NCBI GenBank assembly: GCA_946887345.1
Contig: CAMPKR010000001.1
Coordinates: 1-28,774 of the forward strand
Source of the DNA: an uncultured Bacteroidota bacterium
GTDB taxonomy: Bacteria > Bacteroidota > Bacteroidia > Chitinophagales > Chitinophagaceae
Reading direction: 5' to 3'
Length of the DNA: 28,774 nucleotides
Part shown: one piece after another, positions 1-8,200 of the stretch
How the letters are laid out: the number at the start of each line of letters is the position of its first letter
Position numbering within the stretch: the stretch's first letter is position 1
The notes under the pieces: model-generated
Told to the model about the DNA's origin: nothing
Databases searched by the model: none
The model's input: the letters and a program-made list of their open reading frames with translations, nothing else
Program-made: the position numbers and the translations under genes

Positions 1-589
1 TATGAACACCTGGTGGCGGCAGAACAGGGATGAGGGAAGAAACTCTGTGATACTGGCTTATGCGCTTGGAAAGGCACAAAGGGTTTTGCAACAACTGGAC
101 ACTTCTATTGGTAAAATATATACGCATGGGGCTGTAGACAATATTAATAAGGTCTATGAGCGAAGTATTGGTCCGCTCCAGACCTCCCAGCGCATAGAGC
201 CAGCTACCGACAGAAAGGAAATAAAGGGAGCTATGATAATAGCACCACCCTCTGTTCTTGGCACAACATGGCTCAGGAAGCTCGATCCGTATAAGTTGGG
301 TATGTGCAGCGGCTGGATGCAGCTTCGTGGTGCGCGGAGGCGGAGAGGAGCGGACAGGGGCTTTGTAATGTCAGACCATGCGGACTGGCAGCAACTGAAT
401 AGGGCAGTGAAAGAGACGGGCGCACAGGATGTGTACGTAACCCATGGATACAAGTCGGTCTTTGCCAAATGGCTGGAGGAGGCACACGGATTGAATGCGA
501 GAGAAGTAGAGACACTCTATGCAGGGGAGCAGGCAGACGAGGCAGCAGATACACTTGCTAAAGGAGGAGATGCAGATGAGGGCATTTAG
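1..589 (+). CDS. Ligase-associated MBL-fold exonuclease, C-terminal fragment (cut by window edge)
   Basis: This is the C-terminal ~195 residues of a metallo-beta-lactamase/beta-CASP nuclease of the type found beside bacterial ATP-dependent DNA ligases. The frame is open at the left edge. The ATG at base 2 is internal: it falls in the family's conserved stretch (WWRQN, then ILAYALGKAQR), so the catalytic HxHxDH half lies outside the window. Visible late motifs are MSDHAD (bases ~368-385), matching the beta-CASP histidine/aspartate motif, and VTHG near the end. Beta-CASP enzymes are metal-dependent nucleases; in this family the expected role is DNA end processing for repair. The stop overlaps the ligase start by 14 nt, which indicates translational coupling and a common operon. 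The C-terminal ~20 residues are acidic and alanine-rich, probably disordered. The family call rests on motifs plus gene order. Confidence 0.88.
   Translation, partial: MNTWWRQNRDEGRNSVILAYALGKAQRVLQQLDTSIGKIYTHGAVDNINKVYERSIGPLQTSQRIEPATDRKEIKGAMIIAPPSVLGTTWLRKLDPYKLGMCSGWMQLRGARRRRGADRGFVMSDHADWQQLNRAVKETGAQDVYVTHGYKSVFAKWLEEAHGLNAREVETLYAGEQADEAADTLAKGGDADEGI
561..569 (+). promoter_or_regulatory. Shine-Dalgarno site that fixes the ligase start
   Basis: AAGGAGGAG lies inside the end of the exonuclease gene. Its GGAGG core ends 8 nt before ATG 576 but only 2 nt before ATG 570, so 576 is the better start. Strong Shine-Dalgarno sites are uncommon among the other genes of this window, where most starts have none. 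Confidence 0.6.
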
Positions 590-2177
590 TGAAGTGTTTA
601 AGCAGATAGACCAGACCACATCTACCAACGAGAAAATAGATGCACTGGTGGACTACTTCAAGTCGGCGAATGCGAGAGATGCGATGTGGTGCGTGGCACT
701 ACTGACCGGTAAGAGGCTTAAGCGTACGGTGAAGTCGGGAGAGCTGCGGGACTGGTGCATAGAGTTAAGTGGCATCCCGCGCTGGCTGGTAGAGGAGAGT
801 TACCTGGTAGTAGGTGACCTCGCAGAGACAATTACCTTGCTATTGCCCGAACATGAAGAAGCAAAGGATTACTTATTACATGGGGTAATAGACGCATTGA
901 TAGCATTGGCAGATAAAGATGAAAGCCAAAGGAAGGAATATATAACGGGCATGTGGCAAAGCCTGCCGAAAGACCAGTTGTTTGTTTTCAACAAATTGAT
1001 CACAGGAGCGTTCCGGGTAGGAGTGTCGGATAAGATAGTGATCAAGGCATTGTCCAAGTCTTATGAACTGGATGAGAATATAGTAGCACACAGACTTAGT
1101 GGAAATTGGGATCCTGCGACCACGTCTTTGCTTGACCTGCTTTCTGCAGTGGGCGTTGCTGAAGATATATCCAAGCCATACCCGTTCTACCTGGCCTATG
1201 CGCTGGAAACGTCACCGGAGGAATTGGGTGATGTTGATGATTGGCAGATAGAACGCAAGTATGATGGTATCAGGGGACAGATTATTATAAGGAACGGAGA
1301 GCTATTTGCCTGGAGCAGGGGAGAAGACCTGCTGACAGCGAAGTTCGTAGAGTTTAGTGTGCTGCCGGGGCTGCTGCCTGATGGAACGGTTATAGACGGT
1401 GAAATCATACCTGTAAAAGATGAACAGCTGCAACCTTTTCATGTAATGCAGACGAGGATAGGCCGTAAGAAGCTATCGAAGAAACACCTGGAGGAAGCCC
1501 CCCTGGTAATGATATGCTATGATCTTTTGGAGTATAAAGGTGAAGATATAAGGGACAGGGCGATGACCGAACGGCGGGCGCTACTGGAATTGCTGGTAGC
1601 AGAAGCTAAGGCCGGGTTTGAATTACTGCCGCTGATGATGTCGCCTATGCTGCATTGCGCGGATTGGAAAGAGGTTGCCCGGGCGAGGGAAGAGGCCAGG
1701 GAGCACGGTTGCGAAGGCCTGATGCTGAAAAAGAAAGACAGCGTTTACAAAACAGGCAGGAAAAGAGGCGACTGGTGGAAATGGAAGGTAGATCCGCTCG
1801 CGGTAGACGGGGTATTAATTTATGCACAAAGAGGGCACGGCAGGCGTGCAAATCTGTATACAGACTTTACCTTTGCGGTCTGGAATGGTGAAGAACTGGT
1901 GCCATTTGCCAAGGCTTATTCCGGGCTGACCGATAAAGAACTGGTAGAAGTGGATGGCTGGATAAAGAAAAATACGCTTGATAAGTTCGGACCGGTGCGG
2001 AGTGTAAGACCTGAGCTGGTTTTTGAGATAGGCTTTGAGGGTATCAATCCATCACCGAGACATAAGTCGGGAGTGGCTTTGCGTTTCCCAAGGATATTGC
2101 GGTGGCGGAAGGACAAGGCTGCCAGTGAAGCAAATACTAAAGATGACCTGCTGAACATACTAAATGCACAAGGCTGA
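576..2177 (+). CDS. ATP-dependent DNA ligase (ligase-associated repair cluster)
   Basis: ATP-dependent DNA ligase of 533 aa, sealing nicks through an enzyme-AMP intermediate. The N-terminal ~200 residues form the DNA-binding domain. Nucleotidyltransferase motifs follow in order: motif I KYDGIRG with adenylated Lys228, SRGE, motif III DGE at 274-276, YDLLEY, motif IV EGLMLK at 380, and motif V WWKWK at 401-404. The C-terminal OB-fold domain ends in FPRILRWRKDK, typical of the family. I place the start at ATG 576 because AAGGAGG (561-567) lies 8 nt upstream; ATG 570 is too close to that site and the longer frame from 519 has no support. It overlaps the upstream exonuclease by 14 nt. Bacteria rely on NAD-dependent LigA for replication, so this enzyme is inferred to serve repair together with its neighbours. 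All catalytic motifs are intact. Confidence 0.95.
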   Translation: MRAFSEVFKQIDQTTSTNEKIDALVDYFKSANARDAMWCVALLTGKRLKRTVKSGELRDWCIELSGIPRWLVEESYLVVGDLAETITLLLPEHEEAKDYLLHGVIDALIALADKDESQRKEYITGMWQSLPKDQLFVFNKLITGAFRVGVSDKIVIKALSKSYELDENIVAHRLSGNWDPATTSLLDLLSAVGVAEDISKPYPFYLAYALETSPEELGDVDDWQIERKYDGIRGQIIIRNGELFAWSRGEDLLTAKFVEFSVLPGLLPDGTVIDGEIIPVKDEQLQPFHVMQTRIGRKKLSKKHLEEAPLVMICYDLLEYKGEDIRDRAMTERRALLELLVAEAKAGFELLPLMMSPMLHCADWKEVARAREEAREHGCEGLMLKKKDSVYKTGRKRGDWWKWKVDPLAVDGVLIYAQRGHGRRANLYTDFTFAVWNGEELVPFAKAYSGLTDKELVEVDGWIKKNTLDKFGPVRSVRPELVFEIGFEGINPSPRHKSGVALRFPRILRWRKDKAASEANTKDDLLNILNAQG

Positions 2178-4600
2178 AAAGAGATTACTACATAGCTGAA
2201 GAATGGTTTAAAAGAAATAACTGGGAGCCGCATGGCTTCCAGCAGAAATGCTGGGAGGCGATCATGAATGGTTACTCGGGACTGCTGAATGCGCCAACGG
2301 GTTTTGGTAAGACCTATGCACTGTGGTTTGGCGTGCTGGAAAGTTATTTCGCGCAAAAGAAGAGGGAGAAAGGCCTACACTGTTTATGGATAACACCGCT
2401 CAGGGCGCTTTCAAAAGAAATATACTCGGCTACAACAAGGGTAAGTGATGAACTGGGGCTTGATTATAATATTGCACTGCGCACAGGGGACACTCCGACC
2501 AGTGAACGGGCCAGGCAGCGGAAAAACGTTCCGCATGCAATGATCACCACACCTGAGAGTATGCACCTGATGATAGCACAGAAGGGCCATGCAGATTTTT
2601 TTAAAAACCTTGATTTTGTTATTGTGGACGAGTGGCATGAGCTGCTTGGTACCAAGAGGGCTGTGCTGACTGAGCTTGCTATCTCGAGATTGCGGACCTT
2701 AAATCCTAAACTGAAGGTGTGGGGTATATCGGCAACTATAGGCAACCTTGACGAGGCGAAGGAAGTGCTGCTGGGAACAGGTGAGGTGAAAAGCAAGCTT
2801 ATACGTGCGAAGCTGGAAAAGAAAATAGAAGTGAAAACCCTGCTTCCGGAGACGATAGAAAAGTATCCTTGGGCCGGCCACCTGGGTATTCAATTACTCG
2901 GTAAGGTGCTGGAAGTAATACACCAAAGCACTTCTACACTCATATTTACCAATACCCGTTCACAATGCGAGATATGGTATCAACGGATACTAGCGGCTGA
3001 ACCCGACATGGCGGGTATTATGGCCTTGCATCATGGTTCGCTGAGTGAGGAACTGAGATTGTGGGTGGAAGAGGCTTTGCATGAAGGACGATTGAAAGTA
3101 GTAGTCTGCACCAGCAGCCTTGACCTTGGTGTGGACTTCCGCCCGGTTGATACAGTAGTACAGGTAGGCTCGGCGAAGGGTATAGCGCGCTTTATGCAAC
3201 GTGCCGGACGTAGTGGCCACCAGCCGGGGGCAACCAGCAGGATATTTTTTGTGCCGACTCACTCCCTGGAGATAGTAGAGGGAGCAGCGCTGAGACATGC
3301 TGTTGAGAATCAAAGCCTCGAGCAGCGTATTCCATATGTACGGTCCTTTGACGTACTGGTGCAATACCTGGTGACGCTGGCAGTGTCTGATGGTTTCAGA
3401 GCTGAGGAGATATTTGAAGAGGTGACGAAGACCTACAGTTTCACCAGTATCAGCAGGGAAGAGTTTGACTGGTGCCTGTCATTCATTACTGTAGGTGGCG
3501 GAACGCTGGATGCCTATGAAGAATACCATAAGGTTGTGATTGAAGAGGGAGTTTATAAAGTCACCAGCAGGGCGATAGCAATGAGGCATCGCCTGAGTAT
3601 AGGTGCGATAGTGAGCGAGGTGATGATGACGGTGAAATATATGGGCGGTTCAAGGCTGGGAAGTATAGAGGAGTGGTTCATTTCGCGGCTAAAGCCGGGA
3701 GATGCGTTCTGGTTCACGGGTAAGAACCTGGAGCTGGTACGGGTGAAGGGGATGGTTGCCCAGGTGAAGAATAGTCATAAAGGCAAAGGGATATTTCCAT
3801 CGTGGCAGGGAGGAAAAATGCCTTTGTCTTCGCAGCTTTCTAAGTCGATAAGGGCGAAGCTGGATGATTACTACATTGGTAAAAGGAAGGATCCTGAGAT
3901 ACAAAAGCTGTTGTCGCTTTTTGATGAGCAGCAGAAGTACTCGCATGTACCGCACAGCAACGAGTTGCTGTTAGAAAAGGTACAGACAAAGGATCGATCC
4001 CATGTTTTTATTTATCCATTTGAGGGGAGAAATGTGCATGAAGGAATAGCTGCGATATTCGGCTACCGCATAGCACAGATAAAACCGATGAGCTTCGACA
4101 TCTCCCTGAACGATTATGGCTTTGAACTGCTCAGCGATCAGGAGATACCGATAGAGGAAGCGATAGAGCGGGGTATGTTATCAACGGATAATTTATCTGA
4201 TGATATTTATCGCAGCGCCAATATTACGGAGATGGCGAGGAGGAGATTCAGGAATATAGCCAGTATAGCGGGACTTATCTTCCAGGGATATCCGGGAAAG
4301 GAGGCTAAAACCAGGCATGTGCAGGCGTCTTCGGAATTATTTTTTTCTGTTTTTACCGATCATGATCCGGATAACTTATTATTGCGTGAAGCTCTCGACG
4401 AAGTGATGATATTCCAGATGGAGCAGCTGCGAATGATGGATGCACTAAAGCGGATGAATGAGCAAAAGCTGGTGATAAAAGACCTGGAACGCCTGAGTCC
4501 GTTTAGTTTTCCCATCTACGCCGAAAGCCTGCAGAGAGAAAAGCTCAGCAATGAGCAGTTTGAGGATAAGGTAAAGAAGATCATACGCGGCTTCAAATAA
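2174..4600 (+). CDS. Ligase-associated Lhr-like DEXH-box helicase (start codon uncertain)
   Basis: Superfamily 2 helicase of about 800 aa, expected to unwind or remodel nucleic acid during repair. Visible motifs: Walker A APTGFGKT (2291-2314), DEWH box (2627-2638), motif III SATIGN, QRAGRSGH motif VI (3197-3220), and a long Lhr-type C-terminal region. The first in-frame ATG is at 2264, but the same frame upstream encodes EEWFKRNNWEPHGFQQKCW, which looks like the family's conserved N-terminus with a Q-motif-like FQ. The frame is open from 2147 (stop at 2144-2146) and holds no ATG, GTG or TTG before 2264. The left coordinate given is a CTG at 2174, chosen as a placeholder. An ATG at 2164, overlapping the ligase stop, would enter this frame if the A4 run at 2177-2180 had one base fewer. 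Function is secure; the start is not. Confidence 0.9.
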   Translation: MKRDYYIAEEWFKRNNWEPHGFQQKCWEAIMNGYSGLLNAPTGFGKTYALWFGVLESYFAQKKREKGLHCLWITPLRALSKEIYSATTRVSDELGLDYNIALRTGDTPTSERARQRKNVPHAMITTPESMHLMIAQKGHADFFKNLDFVIVDEWHELLGTKRAVLTELAISRLRTLNPKLKVWGISATIGNLDEAKEVLLGTGEVKSKLIRAKLEKKIEVKTLLPETIEKYPWAGHLGIQLLGKVLEVIHQSTSTLIFTNTRSQCEIWYQRILAAEPDMAGIMALHHGSLSEELRLWVEEALHEGRLKVVVCTSSLDLGVDFRPVDTVVQVGSAKGIARFMQRAGRSGHQPGATSRIFFVPTHSLEIVEGAALRHAVENQSLEQRIPYVRSFDVLVQYLVTLAVSDGFRAEEIFEEVTKTYSFTSISREEFDWCLSFITVGGGTLDAYEEYHKVVIEEGVYKVTSRAIAMRHRLSIGAIVSEVMMTVKYMGGSRLGSIEEWFISRLKPGDAFWFTGKNLELVRVKGMVAQVKNSHKGKGIFPSWQGGKMPLSSQLSKSIRAKLDDYYIGKRKDPEIQKLLSLFDEQQKYSHVPHSNELLLEKVQTKDRSHVFIYPFEGRNVHEGIAAIFGYRIAQIKPMSFDISLNDYGFELLSDQEIPIEEAIERGMLSTDNLSDDIYRSANITEMARRRFRNIASIAGLIFQGYPGKEAKTRHVQASSELFFSVFTDHDPDNLLLREALDEVMIFQMEQLRMMDALKRMNEQKLVIKDLERLSPFSFPIYAESLQREKLSNEQFEDKVKKIIRGFK

Positions 4601-4603
4601 GTG

Positions 4604-5239
4604 ATGCAACTACAATTACTCGGTTCGGAATTTACATTGCTGCCTGAAAAGGCGCTCTACAAGGAGGATGAAAAACTGCTGATAATAGCAGATGTTCACC
4701 TTGGTAAGGCCGGTCATTTCAGGAAAGAGGGATTTAATGTGCCGCAGAAGGCTCAGATGAGTGACTATGAAAACCTGCGTAATCTTTTCGGCAGGTTGCA
4801 GCCGGCAAAGGTGTACTTCCTTGGGGACTTATTTCATAGTAAGATTAACGGCGACTGGAAGTATTTTTCTGAATTGATAAAGGAGTTTGATAGTATTTCT
4901 TTCACGCTAATAAAAGGTAACCACGATATTATAGAGGAGCGTCTCTTCAGTGAGCTGAATATTGAAATAATTAAAGAAGTATTGGCCGAAGGAGGATTTG
5001 TGTACTCACATATGCCTGTGACAACAGGTGCAGAACAGATAAATATTGTGGGTCATATACACCCCGGTATTATGTTATCCGGAAAGGGCAGGCAGAGTGT
5101 AAAGTTGCCGTGTTATCACCTATGTGGCAATACGCTGCTTCTACCAGCTTTTGGTAAACTAACCGGGCTATACCTGATAGACTGCAAAACAGATGACCGG
5201 GTATTCGGCGTTTTACCGAAAGAAGTAATAGAACTATAA
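4604..5239 (+). CDS. pdeM: Ligase-associated endonuclease/phosphoesterase PdeM
   Basis: Calcineurin-like metallophosphoesterase of 211 aa, the fourth member of the ligase-associated repair set. The binuclear metal motifs are complete: D30-x-H32 (ADVHLGKAGHFR), G74-D75 (FLGDLFHS), G105-N-H-D108 (KGNHD), H136 and G150-H-x-H153 (GHIHPG). The helicase stop TAA (4598-4600) is followed directly by GTG then ATG; I chose the ATG at 4604, though GTG 4601 would only add one residue. The family is annotated as a DNA-damage-response endonuclease/phosphodiesterase, and cytoplasmic location is expected since there is no signal peptide. It is the last gene of the operon, followed by a hairpin. Confidence 0.93.
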   Translation: MQLQLLGSEFTLLPEKALYKEDEKLLIIADVHLGKAGHFRKEGFNVPQKAQMSDYENLRNLFGRLQPAKVYFLGDLFHSKINGDWKYFSELIKEFDSISFTLIKGNHDIIEERLFSELNIEIIKEVLAEGGFVYSHMPVTTGAEQINIVGHIHPGIMLSGKGRQSVKLPCYHLCGNTLLLPAFGKLTGLYLIDCKTDDRVFGVLPKEVIEL

Positions 5240-5240
5240 A

Positions 5241-5272
5241 AGCGAACGCCCCGGCATATAGACCGGGGCGCT
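5241..5272. terminator. Bidirectional terminator between convergent genes
   Basis: Inverted repeat GCCCCGG (5248-5254) / CCGGGGC (5263-5269) with an 8-nt loop, extended by AGC/GCT after a 3-nt bulge. It sits between the pdeM stop and the convergent adhesin stop. Read on the minus strand, the hairpin is followed by CTTTTAT, a short T tract, so it best serves the adhesin gene; the + side has no good T tract. Confidence 0.7.
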
Positions 5273-5292
5273 CTGTATGTTGGTTGCGTAAG

Positions 5293-8200
5293 TTACTTGA
5301 GCAGGGAGATATCGCCTTTCTTGAAGAGCTTTTCGCCATCAGGACATGAAGTTTCGAGGTAGTACACATATACGTCTGGCGGAAGAGGGTTGCCGTTGAA
5401 GGTGCCGTCCCAGCCAAACTTAGGGTCGCTGGAAGGGAAGTTGCTAACCTCATGGAGCACCTGTCCCCACCTGTTATAAACCCTGAAGAGTTTTATTCTG
5501 TCCATACCCGGCGTTTGCGGGAAGAACATATCATTTACGCCATCATTGTTAGGCGTAAATGAGTTTGCAAGGAAGATGTTACTGCCATCGCACGATACCG
5601 TGAGGGTGATGTCGTCCACAGCCTTACAAACATTGTTAAACACAGTGGCAGTGAATGTAATTGTGTTGTCAATAGTAGCAGTTGGATCAAAACAATCCTC
5701 GCAACTGAGCGCAGATGATGGTTCCCAGGTAATATTTTCCGCATTAGTAGTAGCTGCGTGCAGTCTTACCAGTGCTCCGGGAAGTACCTTCATATCAGGG
5801 CCCAGGTCAATAGTAGGTTGTTCATGTACTACCACTGTCTGAGTGAGTGTATCTGTGAAGCAGATGTTCTTTGTAACAACTACGGTGTATGTTACAGTAC
5901 TGTCAGGCTTTACAATCGGGGCATTGGAAGAACTTTCGTATCCCACTACAGACGGTGTCCAAACGTAGTCAGTTCCTCCGGATACGCTCAGCTGAGCGGT
6001 ATTTCCTTTACAGATATGAACATCTTCTCCTACACTTGCGGGTTGGTTGGTTATTACCGTTATTGTCACCTGGTCTGCATCTCTACAGCCATTTTCATCG
6101 ATGCCTGTTACTTCAAATGTTGTAGTGTTGTCCGGATAAGCTGAGGTTACAGGACAGTTTGAGCAGGCCACCAGGTTGGCCGGAGTCCAGGTATAGGTGC
6201 TGGCGCCAGTAGCCTTAAGTGTAGTGCTGTCGATACCGTAACAGATTGTTCTATCCGGGCCGGCGTCAACATTAGGGAGCGGGAATCCATCTATATTGAT
6301 AGAAGCCGTTTTGATACAACCATTCGCATCGGTAACAGTAATGGTGTATGAGCCGGGAGCCAGGTTATGTACATCAAGTCCTGTTTGTACAGGTGTAGTG
6401 CTCCAGGCAACATTGTACGGAGCAGTTCCACCGCTTACTGCGGCTGTTCCTGCCCCGGTAGCTTCATTTATACAAGTATTATTCAGAGCATTGGCAGCAA
6501 GTACGAGTTCTGCCGGCTGAGTGATCTGTACAGTTTCAGAAACTGTACAACCTTTTGCATCAGTTACTACCACCGTGTAGGTGCCTTCATTCATATTGGT
6601 TGGCGCTGCAGAAGTGCCTCCGTTGTTCCACAGATAAGTATAAGGCTGTGTACCGCCGCTGACAGAGATCGTTGCAGCGCCGGTTTGTTCACCATGGCAG
6701 GCAATGTTTTGCGCAGTGGCTGAAGTCGCCAGGGCAGCTGGTTCGGTGATAGTAGCCGATGAAGAGTCGGCACATCCGTTGGCATCAGTTACCATGAAAG
6801 TATAAGTGCCGGGATTGAGGCTATTGATGGTCATGCCCGTCTGTGCAATGTTCCAGCTATAACTGAACGGTTGTGTACCACCTGTAATGGCCGCAGTGAT
6901 GCTGCCATTATTGAGGCCGTTACAAGTAACATCTGTAGGGGCAGCAGAAGCATATACGGCAGGTGATTGTGCTATAGTTACCGTTGCGTTATCTGTGCAA
7001 CCCTTGTGGTCTGTAACTACTACAGTGTAAGTACCACCGAGGAGACTTGTAGCAGTGGCAGTAGTCTGAACCGGGTTGGTATTCCATGAATAAGTATATG
7101 GGCTGGTACCTCCGGCAGCAATAGCAGTTGCAGAACCGTTGGAGAGTCCGCAAATGGCGTCGGTTGGAGGGTCAATTGTTACATCAAGTGGTGTTGGCTC
7201 CGTTATCGTTATAGATACGCTGTCGGTGCAGCCGTGAGCATCAGTAATAATGGCGCCATAACTGCCGGCGGCCAGGTTAGTAGCCTGTGATGTTGTTTGT
7301 ACAGGGTTTGTATTCCAATGGAACGAATAAGGACCGGTTCCGCCTGCCACGCCTATGCTGGCAGTACCATTGCCCAGGCCATTGCAGGAAACATTGGAGA
7401 AGTTGGCTATTACAGCGTTAAGTATGTTTGGCTGTGTAATGTTTACAGAAGCATTGCCGGTGCAACCTGAATTGTCCGTAACTGTAATCATGTAGGTGCC
7501 AACTCCAAGGTTAGAAATAGAAGTGCCTGTTTGCGCATTGCTCCAGGTATAAGTATAAGGAGGTGTACCGGTGTTTACTGAAACACTTGCAGAACCATTG
7601 GAGAGGCCATTGCACGTAATATTAGTTGAAGACATTACCAGGGTAAGGGCCGGAGACAGGCTGATTGTTACCACGGCTGTGTCTGTACAGCCGTTGGCGT
7701 CGGTAACAGTTGCTACGTATGTGCCATTTGGCAGTCCGGTTGCTGTAGCCGTAGTCTGAACAGGATTGCTGTTCCAGCTATAGGTATATGGAGCAGTTCC
7801 ACCAATAGCTGTTACTGTTGCTATTCCAGATGAGTTGCTACAGATAGGGCTATTGGAGTAACTGATGTATGCATTGAGTGCAGTCGGCTGAGTAATATTG
7901 GTAGTCGCATTTGTAGTGCAACCATTGGCGTCTGTAACGGTAACAGTCACGCTCCCGGCAGTTAAATTAGTCGCTGTCTGACTTGTTTGCACCGGGTTGG
8001 TACTCCAGGTATAGCTGTATGGTTGGGTGCCGCCGTTCGCATTTGCTGTTGCTGTTCCATTGTTTTGTCCGTTACAGGTAATAGGATTGTTGGAAATATT
8101 TGAGGTTAATGCTAAAGGAGATGTAATTGAGGCACTTACTGTTTGAGTACAACCACTGTTGTCTGTTACTATTACCGTATATGTTCCCGGGGAGAGGTTA

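Noticed and set aside
519..521. Longer ligase start inside the exonuclease gene
   Set aside because: The added 19 residues look like antisense-frame filler, and a good Shine-Dalgarno site points to 576.
2264..2266. ATG taken as the helicase start
   Set aside because: Conserved-looking helicase sequence continues upstream in the same frame, and the start here would drop the Q-motif-like region before Walker A.
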